From: Cephalotus follicularis
Taxonomy: Eukaryota; Streptophyta; Magnoliopsida; Oxalidales; Cephalotaceae
Direction: 5' to 3'
Assembly (NCBI GenBank): GCA_001972305.1
Contig: BDDD01001821.1
Span: 132,715-196,714, forward strand
Length of the DNA stretch: 64,000 bases
The notes under the pieces were generated by a model, which was not told the origin of the DNA, made no database searches, and saw nothing but the letters and a program-made list of their open reading frames with translations. Shown in pieces: positions 1 to 10,099 of the stretch (within the stretch, counting starts at the first letter, position 1; the number at the start of each line of letters is the position of its first letter). The translations under genes were made by a program, and so were the position numbers.

Positions 1-189
1 CGGTATATATAACAGTATATACATATATGTATCTATATATGCATATACACAGTACAGGTGCAACCCGTTAGGGCTACATCAACACAATCACGGTCATGTC
101 CTCAGCGGACCAGTCACATACATGTCCTCAAAGGACCGAGCAAACCATCAGTTATGCCTCAACGGGCCAACAACCAGTCCGAGTCCGAT

Positions 190-605
190 ATCTACCACCC
201 GAAGGTTGGTAGTATCACATATCGATGCTAACCGGCACGTAGGCGGGGAAAGCTCGATCAAACAATCAATCAAACACGTCCAAAGGACCAACCACTACGA
301 AGCGACGCTAACCGTCCCGGACCAGAAAAGCTCGCGGCTATCTGGCCCCAAGCTGGGAAAGCTCGCCCCATGTCGATACTAACCGTCCAGGGCTAGGAAA
401 GCTCACAGGCTAACCGGCACATGGCTAGGAATAGCTCGACCATCAGTCAATGATGCTAACCGGCCCCGAGCTAGGAAAGCGCACAGCTAACCGTCTCGTG
501 GTGCTAGGAAAGCTCAACAATCCAAAGATGCTAACCGGCCCCGAGCTAGGAAAGCGCGTAGCTAACCGTCCCGTGGTGCTAGGAAAGCTCACAATCAATC
601 AATAA
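190..605. repeat. Tandem repeat, 75-bp unit, in LTR
   Basis: Two near-identical 75-bp units start at 452 and 527 (gatgctaaccggcc, then ctaggaaagcgc, then ctaggaaagctc). More diverged copies of the same phrases run back to about 190. The same phrases recur without clear tandem order at 17510-17690 in the homologous solo LTR. Confidence 0.8.
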
Positions 606-1140
606 CATCCACGTTACTAGCACGGCGGCTAAGTAACAACAATCAATACACGGTAAACGATACTAGCACGGTGGCTAAGTACCAACACTATTCACAATCA
701 CGATAACAGTGCAATCACAGCACACAAAACCACTCAAGTAGTTTATAAAATAAATACTTGGTCAAAACATCTCGTTCAAAACATTGCAGTTCGTTTCCAA
801 AACGTTTAAAAGTAAAAATACTTACAACATATAAATATTTGTCAAAATATATATATAACTCTCCATTTCCCAAGTAAATTATGCTTCATAAAATACTTGC
901 AACAATACATTTCCCTTCAAACACTTCAAGTAATTTATAGATATAAATACTTGAAACATATATATTTGTCAATATATATAACAATCCTTTTGGAAAACAT
1001 ACTTTTCCATATAACAATGATTTAATAAACCATTTATACACTTCTAAAATGAAGAACATTTTAGAAAACAGGTGATAGCTCAATCAACAATCGTATGCAA
1101 TGCGAACATTTGCTCAATAATGCAAACGGGCTCTATTCGC

Positions 1141-1388
1141 GTCAACATACACCATATAGGCGTTAATGTTCAACCCAATCACTTAAGCGTCGCCGCTTAA
1201 CTCTTAGTGTCAACGCGTTCAACCATAAACTTTACGCGTCAACATCTCATCCCTTTGGCGTCGATGCTCTGAGGTAGGAACCTCAGGCGTCAACGGCACA
1301 CATGTCCATTCTCACATACAACAAATCATGACGTCGACGTTTTCCGTAAGCGTCGACATTTTTCGCGAATTCTTTCCTAAGCGTCGAT
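1141..1388 (-). promoter_or_regulatory. GTCGAC-type motif array (GCGTCGACGC dialect), ten sites
   Basis: Cores, exact or one to two bases off GTCGAC, start at 1141, 1162, 1189, 1209, 1238, 1260, 1289, 1333, 1352 and 1383. Spacings are 21, 27, 20, 29, 22, 29, 44, 19 and 31 bp. Exact cores are at 1333 and 1352; most others are GTCAAC or GTCGAT, as expected from CpG decay. The 44-bp gap follows a small palindrome, gaggtaggaacctc (1271-1284), which sits beside the same gap in the arrays near 18340 and 61560. Function is unknown; a protein-binding array is inferred. Confidence 0.75.
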
Positions 1389-2432
1389 GGTTAAGCGAAC
1401 CAAAACACGGTTCCTTCAACACGTCTCAAAACCAAAAGAGTTCAAAACACAGAACACGTCATTCAATTCGCAATCATCGCAAAACACAATATGCAGACAC
1501 GTTAACTATTTATAGCAACCCTAACACAGTCACACAATCCACATTCCGCAAACCATGCATTTCATCAATGGCATTACAATATTATTAAACTCAAACTTGC
1601 ATGTATAGCTTCCCTTACCTGTTACAGCAACACAGTCGAGCCGCAGGTTCAATTGCCGAACCTTTTCGATAATCGTTGAACCGAAGCCGGTTCTCGCCAA
1701 TTGATCAATTCCTCGATGCCAAATCCAATTGCCGCTTACACACTGCACATACAACACATTTCCGTTATGTTCGACACACAAAACATTTCCGTCGTCGAAA
1801 CGCCGGCCGGATTCCGACCGACACAACCAGGCGACAAAACACCCATCAACGGGTTCCACATTGAACGGTCTACTCAAAACTGGTCAAGACTCGCCGGGAA
1901 TCGGCGCCGAACGCCGTGCCACAGCCGACAGTGAGTTGCGACTCACTGAGTCAACTCGCCGGACCTCCACAAGTCCGATCACCACCCAAAAATGCCACAC
2001 ATTCACCAGTCCTACACGTCACTGCCCGTGACTCGCCAAGACTCGGCGCCAAACGCCGTGTCTCAGGCGGCCGTGAGTCGACTCGCTGAGTCGACTCAGC
2101 CTAGTGATTCTGGCCGATTCCGGCCGAATCACGTCTCAACGGTGGTCAAAATGGGTAGAGCTAGTCCTCTACACCAAAACCCACACCACCCGCGACGCTA
2201 ACGGCGCCGGGAAACGCCGGGAAAGAGGCGCGACAGTGGCAGCAAGGAGAAGAAAAAAGAAGAAAAAGAGAAGAAGGGGGAGGAGGTTACCGTCGGTTGG
2301 AGGCCCTGAGTTGACCGACGTGCTCTCCCGGTCCGGTAGCTGGCTCTGGCATCCTCTCTCTCCCTCTGCTCTGGTCTCTCTCCCAATCTCTCTCGCACTC
2401 TCTCCCAATCTCTCTCGTACTCTCTCCCAGAT

Positions 2433-2551
2433 GCAGGCGCTTTGTGCGCCTGCGTTCTATTCATGCACGGGCGCGTGATGCGCCCGTGTGTGTGTTTCTC
2501 CCCCCTTTATTCTTTGCTTCCTCCTTAGTATTTTCTGGTAAAATACTAAGG
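2433..2551 (-). promoter_or_regulatory. Three adjacent hairpins in LTR, near the CT-rich leader
   Basis: Three inverted repeats lie close together. 2433-2453 has an 8-bp GC-rich stem (GCAGGCGC). 2466-2488 has a perfect 9-bp stem (CACGGGCGC). 2523-2551 has a perfect 12-bp stem (CCTTAGTATTTT) around CTGGT. The third recurs about 263 bp from the LTR start in the copies at 12677-12706 and 50850-50876. Roles in RNA folding, packaging or termination are possible but unproven. Confidence 0.65.
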
Positions 2552-3160
2552 TACGGGTCCCGATTTTTTCGCAAATCGCGACATAAGTTATCCAAACAAC
2601 CACCAAAATAATCGCAATAATATTGCGAACATTTGGGCTTTATTGTCGCGCATTAAAAATAGGTTTTATTATCAGTCTTAGCTAACACGATTACGACTTA
2701 AATACGTAATGCCTTTTTATTTCTCCGGGCTCTATCGATTTTATCACAACTGTACACGCACCAATTTCATAATAAATATTTATAAAATTCGGGGCGTTAC
2801 AGACCTATTCTCTTTCTCTTTTTGTCTGACGTTCCTCTGACGTTTCCGTTCCTCGGACACTAATGCTCCTCTGATAGGCTCTAAATAATACTCAACTGCT
2901 GGTAGAGAACTTCTCGGCCATTCTTGCCAGGGATGCAAAGCTGAGGGTAGATATGGTAGTGTTGGACAAAGTTGTAACGGCTTTCAAGTCCTTAGACGAG
3001 TTCCAAATGTAATAACTGTAATTTTGATTAATGTATATTGTAACCTTTGATGAATAAAATATGCATTTTCTTGAGTTATGTGTTGAGTCTGCTTGAGTAG
3101 AATGAAATTTGGAATAAATTCTTAGATGCAAATTAAAGAAGTAAATTCTGGTGCTAAACC

Positions 3161-3275
3161 GCCGACGCCTAACGCCGTACCGTCGACGCTTTGAGCCCAG
3201 ACACGTGTACAAACGCGCAGTTGAAGGCTAAGTTATGACGCACAAACCGTCGACGCCAGAGAGAAAACCGTCGAC
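3161..3275 (+). promoter_or_regulatory. GTCGAC array upstream of the LTR TATA box
   Basis: Exact cores start at 3182, 3249 and 3270, with relatives at 3161 (GCCGAC) and 3220 (GTTGAA) and a CACGTG palindrome at 3202. The flanks are GC-type (CCGTCGACGC). The array ends about 280 bp before the TATA-like sequence at 3556. The equivalent position in the homologous LTR (22212-22306) carries CA/TG-type sites. Confidence 0.7.
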
Positions 3276-3555
3276 TCTTTGCGCAGTGTCAGGATTATGA
3301 TACACGCCTGTTAGAACAGAGCAGTGGTGCCCAATGGTTTCCATGCGAGCTAAGTGTCTAGAGACGTGGCAGACATGCAAGGAAAGCCAGACTAAGTGCC
3401 TTGCATGTGCTCTCCATCCCTGCAAGTCTGCATACCTGCAATCACAGCAGAAACCATAAAGAAAGAAACAAGAGAAAAGAATGCATGCATGAAGGAGAGA
3501 GAAAGGTACAATGAAAGTTAATCTAGCTGAGGAAATTAAAGGCACGAAATTGAGC

Positions 3556-3706
3556 CTTTATATCCGCTGATCCATGAGCTGATTGAGTGTTAGAAAACAC
3601 TGAGAAATAGAGAGACAATTTGGACAATTGCTGGGGGATTGCTAGAGGTTGAAGGAGCCTAAAGTTCAAGAGGGGAAACTTGGAGCATCACCTGGAATTG
3701 GTAAGT
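3556..3706 (+). promoter_or_regulatory. TATA-like box and LTR-borne 5' splice site
   Basis: CTTTATATCCGCTG at 3557 has counterparts at 22573 (CTCTATATCAGCTG) and 26775 (TTTTATAGCCGCTG), so TATA followed by GCTG is conserved. About 145 bp downstream, GGTAAGTAATCCG at 3700 is a near-perfect plant 5' splice site, matched at 22704-22710 in the homologous LTR. Transcription from this TATA would put the donor in the leader RNA. Confidence 0.55.
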
Positions 3707-4197
3707 AATCCGAAATTTTTTGATGTTGTTAAAGTCGTTAGTAATGTGACACCCTGATGTTAGCACCACACATCCACTGTTAACATGATTATGAAAGATA
3801 AAGCATGGAAGTGGAGATTGAATGTTGTATTAGTTAGAAATTAGAAAGTTGAACTTAGAAGTTAGTTACAAGCTTTTGATTCGATTCTTGATGTTATCAT
3901 GGTCAGATAATGAATAAACTTACTGGTATTAATGTATAAACCTGTAAACATGCAATTGTTAGGCTAATCTCTGCAAATTGGAAGATTAAGTTGGAGGTTG
4001 AAGAACTTGGACATAAAGAGAGAAATAAAGTCGATTTGATTTTGGGATTGCTTTTAAGGTAGGGGTTTTGACATGTTTTTGAACATATAACATGTATAAT
4101 GTGTAGTGATGGTTAAGATTTGATTGCATGTTGAATTGGACTGAGATTGAATTGATTTTGTGCATGCCCTGTTTTGTTATTGCTCCTGGAAATTGTT

Positions 4198-4355
4198 AAG
4201 AACGCTAGAAGCGCAGACGCTTAGGTTTAGACAGTCGACGCTTTGGTGCAAAAATGGCATGTTAAGGCTTAGAATGTCGACGCTTACTCTTTGATCGTGC
4301 ATCCAGTGTCAACGCTTAGTCCACAACCGTCGACGCTTAAATAGAAACTGTCGAC
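4198..4355 (+). promoter_or_regulatory. Second GTCGAC array of the LTR, downstream of TATA
   Basis: Exact cores start at 4234, 4276, 4329 and 4350, with decayed ones at 4198, 4213 (GCAGAC) and 4308 (GTCAAC). Spacings include 21 (4213 to 4234), 42 (4234 to 4276), 21 and 21 bp. All carry a GC right flank (GTCGACGCTT). The same place in the LTR at 22059-24777 holds CAGTCGACTG sites at 20-21 bp. Confidence 0.75.
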
Positions 4356-5948
4356 GCTTTAGGACAGTAAGTGTTGAAATGTTTAAATTGATTGATTGAA
4401 TTGATTGTGATTGTAAATATCCTTAAACTACTATATTGTAGCTGTCATTACTCTTTATTAATGAAATTACTACTGTTATGTACAAAAATCAAGGGTTTTA
4501 CCAACTTAATGCTTTGAGCATAAATAAATTTTAACAACGGATTTCATACAGAAATCTTATTGTATACAATTGCTATATTCCTCTACAAGAGGTACTGTAT
4601 CGTTTTGTTCTCCAAGAGAACCACTGACTGAATTGTTATGTTTTCTAAAAATCAAAACTACCGTTATATTGCATGTTATAGATATGTGTAATATTGTCAC
4701 TGAATTGATTGTCTACGTATTGCCGTTAGTCGAGTGATAGGAGACATCACTTGCTACGGAGGTGGTCCTATGTGCCAGGAGTTGGCTAGAGTCTCCACCC
4801 AAACTGTCTGCAATGCAGATCTTGATTGTTAAACTGCCCGCTAATGCCGGTAGTAACTGACCTGATCTATCATCTTCGGAGTGAAGGGTGATAGATAGGT
4901 GGTGCACAGTTGGTGCTAGGAGTTAGCGACATGTGACACCCAAACCACTGTATTGATTGATTGTACCCTTGTGTGGTATTCTTGCATTGTATTGTCTATG
5001 GCCACTTGGCATGATTTCTTATATATTGAAATACTTATATATATGTTATTTCAAATAAACTATCATGCATGTTTACAAGTATATATTCAATTATCATGCA
5101 TTATTTCCTACTTAGCCAAGTGAGGACAACGACTAACCCCCTACAATTTCAGATTAAGTGAAGGCGTTCGGGCAAGAGCTGCTGAAGCTTATTGGAGAGC
5201 TTTTATCTGCTTAAGGTTGTTATTTTATGTTGTATTGTATTTGAAATGAACGTTCACACTCCGTAGTTTTACTTTCCAGTATGTAAAAGGATAATTGTGG
5301 GTAGTGTATAAGCACGTAGTATGGGCTGCGTGCGGATGACTTTTATTTTATAATCCGGCAAATGGAATGCTTTCGCTATGGTTTTATGAATGTTGAATGT
5401 TAATTATAAATGCTAGATTATTATTTTATATCTGATATCACTTTATATGATTGTCTCTAATGGAATTGAAAGACGGGGTGTGACACCAAATGCTGATGAA
5501 ATCCTCCGTGGAGGAGTTCAAGGCTTCAGCTGAATTTGAGGAGGCAGTGTTTGAGGAAGCCGCCGAGTACTTTCGTCGCGTCTTCTACTCTTGCAGGAAC
5601 TGGGTTTCCTCTATTCACCCTGAGGTTCCTCTGGAAGGGGTGGTGTATGGTCTGGCTACCGAAGCCTTTGACTTCCATCCTGAAGGGGTCGATGAGGAGG
5701 AGGAGAAGTTTAGGCTTGCTCAGGAGAAGGGAGCTTCTTCTTCTCAGGAGGACGAGGAAACGAGAGCCGTGACACCATACTTGGTAATCTTACCCTCGGA
5801 CCCTGCCTTGGACTCCTCTTCGGGGCTCGTGGTTCCTCGGCCTCCAACCACTGATCCTTTCAACGCTTGCCTGCCTGTGGATGATCCGAGCTCCTCCTCA
5901 ACCACCTTGCCCGAGGATGATCAAGAAGCTCCTCCCCAAAGGGCTTAG

Positions 5949-7091
5949 TTTTAGACTTGTAATTTTTTTGCTTTTACTTGTATTTTTCTTTCACATAACC
6001 TATACCTTTGCTTGATTATAAATGAAACCTTTTGATACCTCTAATTTTCTTTACTTTTCTGCATCTTGTGTCTTGACTTTATTATGATACTTCCAACTCC
6101 CTTAGGATAATTAAAGGTGAGTAACAAAATTTGTGTTTCCTCTGCGCACTTCGTAGCTTCATTGGAGCTTAGGTATTTCCCTTAAGAAATTTTCATTTAG
6201 CCTATTTCGTAGACTTCTCACATGATGGCCCTACAATTTTCAGACATGACCACCTAAGCTTGAGTCCCCCTAGGACACTTTGTATAAAAAGCGCTTAGGC
6301 AACGATACTTAATCTTTACGAGTTCAGATGTGTTTGTAGATTAAGTTTTAGGTCTGCTCGGGCAAGTTCCCATGGGTTTGTCGAGCAGGATCTCGTCTGG
6401 TCCATTATTTTCTAGACCAGGTCATTTGAGCTTGCAGTCCACGTAGGGACACTTTGTTCAAAGTGCTCAGTCCAACGAATTTGTCCATTGCGAGTTCCTA
6501 TGGATTCGCCTTTCAAGACACGATATTTGTTTGGTCTGACACCTGGATGCCGACCTGCATTGCTCCCTTGGGAGTCTTTTAGTGCTCCTCGGAAGGAGTC
6601 TTTGTGGTGATCCTCGGAAGGAGTGTTTTATTTGCTCCTCGAAAGGAGGCTTTTGTGTGCTCCTCTAAAGGGGGCTTCTTTGTGTGCTCCTCAGAAGGAG
6701 GCTTTTGTAATTGAGGGAGTTGATCGGCGGCTGTTCAGAGGTTTGAGGACATGAACTCTGGGCCTTTGGTCCCTTACTAACTTGAAACTCGTAGACTTTG
6801 AACAATGTTCTTTAATTCAAAAACTGTACTTTATTGAATTTTTGGAATTTGTACAACTTACAAACAATGGTTGATAGCATATGTGTTCTCGGCTATTAGT
6901 CAGAGGAAGTATCCTCGGCTTCTAGTCATAGGATCTCCTGCCCCGCAGAGTTCCAAGTTTTGAATGTTCTCTGACAGGAGATAACTTTTTTCTACCTTGT
7001 AGTCTGGTCATGGCATCATGGCATCTAGTTTTCAAAACTTTCCCCACAATTAGTGGATTACTCCTCTGGACTGCTGCTGATCTTCGACTTG
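5949..7091. other. Non-coding stretch between the antisense ORF and gag
   Basis: No pol, promoter or LTR was recognised. At about 6560-6715 a short phrase (gctcctcggaaggagtctttt) recurs about five times as an irregular tandem repeat with a small inverted component. The lack of any protease, RT or integrase between gag and the antisense ORF suggests a non-autonomous or internally deleted element. Confidence 0.5.
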
Positions 7092-8347
7092 TTAAGGTGC
7101 TTCTTCTCTATGCTCCCTTCTTTCCTGTGGAGCGTCTCTATCCACATACTTCCTGAGGTGACCTCTGCGAATCAGGTCCTCAATCTGATTCTTTAAGTGC
7201 CTGCACTGCTCTGTATCGTGGTCATGGTTATGATGGTACCGAAAAAATTTGTCCACGTCCCTCTTCTCTGCAGAGGACCTCAATGGCGCAGGCCACTGGA
7301 TGGGGACCTTGTCCTTCTCCACAGCTAGTATCCTAGTACATGTCTCCAGAAGAGGGGCGAAGCTGTTGTAGTCAGGGATGGGCGTTCCACGCCTCGGTGA
7401 TTCCTCCCTCCTGGAGAGCTTGTGTCTGAGGTCATCCCTGTGGAGCTCGGATCTCTTCTTCCTCTTCTCTTCCTTCGCCGGAGCATTTCATGAATGCTCC
7501 CCTTTTTTCACCTGATGGCCCAACCAGGATGTTTTTTGTTTCCTAGCGGTCATCCCTTCCTCGGAGTTGACATACCTGTCTGCCCTTCTCAACAGGTCTT
7601 CCATATCCACTGCAGGCTTCTTCAATAGAGAGAAAATGAAGGGGGAGTCGCTCCTTAGCCCACTATTCAGAGCTGCCAGGGCAAAGGACGACTCCAGTTC
7701 TTTCACTGTGAGAGAATCTCTGTTGAATATGGTAAGGTAATTTCTCAGTGACTCATCTCTCCACTGCACCACATTGATTAAATGGGTAGAGCTCCTCCTC
7801 TGAGTGGTGCTGTTGAGGAACTTGATTATGAACAGTTCCATAAACTGGTCGAAATTCTCCATCAATCCTTTTGCTAGGGTTGAATACCAAGTCTGGGCTG
7901 CTCCAGTCAGTGTTACCGGGAATCCTCGGCAAAGGGTCGCATCTGAAGCTTGGCGCACCAGCATGGTTTGATTGTAGGTGCGTACATGTTGGATGGGATC
8001 CATGGTCCCATCATACTTGACGAGGCTCGGGAGTCAGAATCCTCTGGGGATACGCTCCTTCACGATTGCTGACGTGAAAGGGTGGACGCTAATGTTGCGC
8101 ACCTCTGCAGATATCCCTTTGGCTGATTGGCTCCTCCGAGCCTTCTTTCCATGTCCGCGAGCCTTCTACTTATCGCTCGCTCTACGTCCTCAATGTTCCT
8201 AGCTCTGCTAGAAAGTCGTGACTCCCCAGCAAGGGTAGCCTGGTTGTCCAACCTGCTCCCGCGAACTGTCCCTGTCCTGCGTGAGGCATTGGAGCGCACT
8301 CGTGCCTCCTCTGTACCCCTGCCATCTCCTTGGGGATCCACTTCCAT
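7092..8347 (-). pseudogene. gag: Tat-lineage-like Ty3/gypsy gag, broken
   Basis: Three minus-strand pieces make one gag. 8347-8060 is an N-terminal arginine-rich region (EDVERAISRRLADMERRLGG). 8003-7488 is the retrotransposon Gag core (MDPIQHVRTYNQTM, then GAAQTWYSTLAKG and FIIKFLN). 7322-7092 resembles the Tat-type knuckle region (FRYHHNHDHDTEQCRHLKNQIEDLI). Between the last two pieces translation still gives family-like sequence (LHRDDLRHKLSRREE), so the break is a small lesion. The knuckle has lost its first cysteine. This structural protein would form the particle and bind RNA. No pol follows. Lineage is judged from the HDTEQC...LKNQIEDLI pattern. Confidence 0.8.
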
Positions 8348-8371
8348 TGCTTGATGCTCGGAATGCTCTGG

Positions 8372-9068
8372 TCAGTCAGGCTCAGGCACAAGTGATGTAC
8401 TGCAGTGAGGTAAGCTTAGAAGGACGGGTTTCCTATAACTAATTTTGTTAGCTAGTTTTATATGGAGTTGCTTGTATTTGGATTTGCTTATATGAGTTGA
8501 ATATAAGAGTTGTATTAAAAAAAGGGCCTTATGTTTATGATTAAAATGTTTTGAGATATAAGGCTTGTTATGTATAAGGATTGTGAAAAGGAAACCTATG
8601 TATTTGAGACAAATCTAAAGATGAGTTAGAGTTTATGTTTTATTCAGCTATCGACCTGCCGATATGTGGCAGTGCTTATTATATGTGTATTGATGTATTA
8701 AACAAGGACAGGCCCATCATTTGAGGCATTAGAATGATATGATACTGGTTTAGTTGTGATTGCTGAGGGCTGAGCCCGTATATATACATAAACTGCTGAT
8801 TCCTCCTTCGGGAGTGTTAAGATATGAAATGTGTTTTCCTTTACAGGGGATTTAGTCTGATAAACGAATACTTAATGCCGAAAATTTGGGAGATTTCAAG
8901 AGTTAGTTTTTATTTGGATTGATTAATTCCGCTGTTGTAATACGATTGTTTAAAGTTTTAAATTTAAAGCACTTTTTGGAGTATGAACTAAATGACTAAA
9001 TGGACTGAAGGGAATGAATATCACGCGTCGGATCATGGGGGTTTACCCTCGTGGTTCGGGGCGCGACA
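8372..9068 (+). mobile_element. Truncated 5' LTR of the first gypsy element
   Basis: About 697 bp match the last 700 bp of the LTR at 12428-16031 (compare 8372-9068 with 15330-16031). Both end in tggttcggggcgcgaca. The upstream 2.9 kb of the LTR is missing: at about 8370 the sequence passes into the Tat-like gag element. A third copy in reverse orientation is at 37605-38267. Confidence 0.88.
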
Positions 9069-9071
9069 GCT

Positions 9072-9083
9072 TGGTATCAGAGT
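9072..9083 (+). other. Primer-binding site, initiator tRNA-Met type
   Basis: TGGTATCAGAGT begins three bases after the LTR end. It matches the standard TGGTATCAGAGC site except for the last base. It fixes the element's plus orientation and the LTR boundary at 9068. Confidence 0.85.
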
Positions 9084-9704
9084 CGGTTCTATGCTAGATA
9101 CGCCAGGATAGGGTCCTTGGCTATGGGAATTGAGAATGATTGATGGAAATAAAGTGCTATTTGGAGTTACTTGGACCAGCAGAATGATAAGTGTTACATG
9201 GAGTTTCTTGGAATTATGGGTAGGAGAAGTCGATACCTGAATCTTTGTCTCTTAAACAAGTAGATATGGAACGGAAAAGGAAAGGAATTACCATACCACA
9301 TTTAGACTAGTCCCACGGTCGGGAATTACCGAGGACATACAATTTGACCTAGTCTCACAGTTTTATGGTATGGGTTGGTTATACAGTTATGGATCGTACG
9401 GTTGTGGACTGCACAACCATGAACCGTATGGCTAGGGATCGTGCGGTTATGGTTAAGGGATAAGGTATGGATACGGATATGATATGTTTACGGATCGTAT
9501 CATCACGGATCATAATGGTCCGGATTGTGATGGTATAGTTGGAAGACAGTCCGTGTGTTTAGTTAACCCTCCTAAGGATATATGATGGATTGGTTAACAA
9601 CACATTGTACCCATGTGAATGGTTACAAGGAGGTCGTAATCTCCAATATATCAAGATAGTCTCAATTCCAGTTTATTGGGACATTGGATCATCAACCAGT
9701 TTAG
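9084..9704 (+). other. Leader and eroded gag region of the first gypsy
   Basis: No coding sequence can be recognised. The start (gttctatgctagatacgcc) resembles the segment just after the PBS at 20906, so it is normal leader. Around 9390-9540 short phrases built on ggatcgta and ccgtatgg recur irregularly. The gag and protease expected here appear deleted or decayed. Confidence 0.4.
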
Positions 9705-9902
9705 ATGATATTAGCCGTTCATGCTGATAGACTTATGGAACAAGGTTATAGTGGATATCTGGCATATGTGACCGATAACAGGAGACTGGTACCGAGGTTT
9801 GAGGATGCTCTGGTTGTTTGTGAATACCCGGACGTGGTTCTGGGTGAGTTAACATCCTTACCTCTAGAGAAGGGTTCAGAGTATCTGATTGATTGTTTCT
9901 AG
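9705..9902 (+). pseudogene. pol: Gypsy protease-RT linker fragment
   Basis: Translation gives YSGYLAYVTDNRRLVPRFED followed by VVCEYPDVVLGELTSLPLEK. This is the conserved linker between protease and reverse transcriptase of chromovirus-type gypsy elements (family form: AYLAYV, then the EFPDVF-type block). It stops at 9900 and is followed by a motif array rather than by the expected N-terminal RT. It is a remnant, not functional. Confidence 0.7.
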
Positions 9903-9929
9903 GGGTTTGGCAGGAATTCTCCTTTGTTT

Positions 9930-10094
9930 GTCGACCCCTCTGTCGATCAACACGTCGACGCATTGGCTCATAGCGTTGACGCCTATAAGTGAAGAGTTGA
10001 CGCGATGACCATTCTTTCACGTTTCTGTGCATTAACCAGTGTTACATGTTGACGCCTACAGTGATGACGTCGACGCCTAGAGGATAGTGTTGAA
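9930..10094 (+). promoter_or_regulatory. GTCGAC array inside the internal region of a gypsy
   Basis: Exact cores start at 9930, 9954 and 10069. Relatives are at 9942 (GTCGAT), 9975, 9996 and 10048 (GTTGAC) and 10089 (GTTGAA). Spacings from 9954 are 21, 21, 52, 21 and 20 bp. Flanks are GC-type (GTTGACGCCT, GTCGACGCCT). Unlike the other arrays it lies between pol fragments, not in a recognisable LTR, so an LTR scrap may have landed here. Confidence 0.7.
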
Positions 10095-10099
10095 GCCCA

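Larger units (their letters stand above)
1..2801 (-). mobile_element. LTR of a Ty3/gypsy-type element, minus strand, cut by window edge
   Basis: Read on the minus strand, the LTR starts at 2801 with TGTAACGCCCCG, the start used by several LTRs in this window. The first 1.2 kb resembles the LTRs at 12428-13740 and 49673-51126. The part below 1630 resembles the solo LTR at 16799-19508, so this copy looks mosaic. It contains a CT-rich leader (about 2340-2430), three hairpins (2433-2551), a GTCGAC-type array (1141-1388) and a tandem repeat (452-597). No coding sequence is present; the short ORFs over it are chance. The end of the LTR lies outside the window, so solo LTR or element cannot be decided. 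Confidence 0.8.
3008..5485 (+). mobile_element. Solo LTR, 2478 bp, TSD CCAAA
   Basis: Starts TGTAATAACTG and ends GGGGTGTGACA. It is flanked by perfect CCAAA duplications (3003-3007 and 5486-5490), as expected for Ty3-type integration. No PBS or internal region follows, so it is a solo LTR made by LTR-LTR recombination. It aligns end to end with the solo LTR at 22059-24777. Internal landmarks are a motif array (3161-3275), a TATA-like box (3556-3566), a strong 5' splice-site consensus (3701-3706), a second array (4198-4355) and a conserved block near 5105 (cttagccaagtgaggacaac) shared with the LTRs near 24415, 27130 and 57100. It interrupts the ORF at 2878-5948. Confidence 0.95.
2878..5948 (+). 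pseudogene. ORF opposite to the gag strand, split by a solo LTR
   Basis: The frame is open from a stop near 2876 to 3007, is interrupted by the solo LTR at 3008-5485 plus its 5-bp duplication, and resumes at 5491 to the stop at 5946-5948. Across the insertion the frame continues, from a residue run ending SLDEFQ into MLMKSSVEEF. The product is helical and glutamate-rich (FEEAVFEEAAEYFRRVFYSCRNWV), then a serine- and acid-rich tail. The apparent Met start at 5490 is therefore not the native start. It faces a Tat-like gag on the other strand. Plant Tat-lineage elements are known to carry extra ORFs, some antisense, downstream of pol, and I infer this is one. Function is unknown. Confidence 0.6.

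Noticed and set aside
1530-1877. 115-codon minus ORF in the first LTR
   Set aside because: Lies wholly within LTR sequence with homologues at 13290-13540 and 50200-50340 that do not keep the frame.
9072-9083. tRNA-like match TGGTATCAGAGC
   Set aside because: Only the 12-base primer-binding site is present; no cloverleaf. The same applies at 20906 and 27617.
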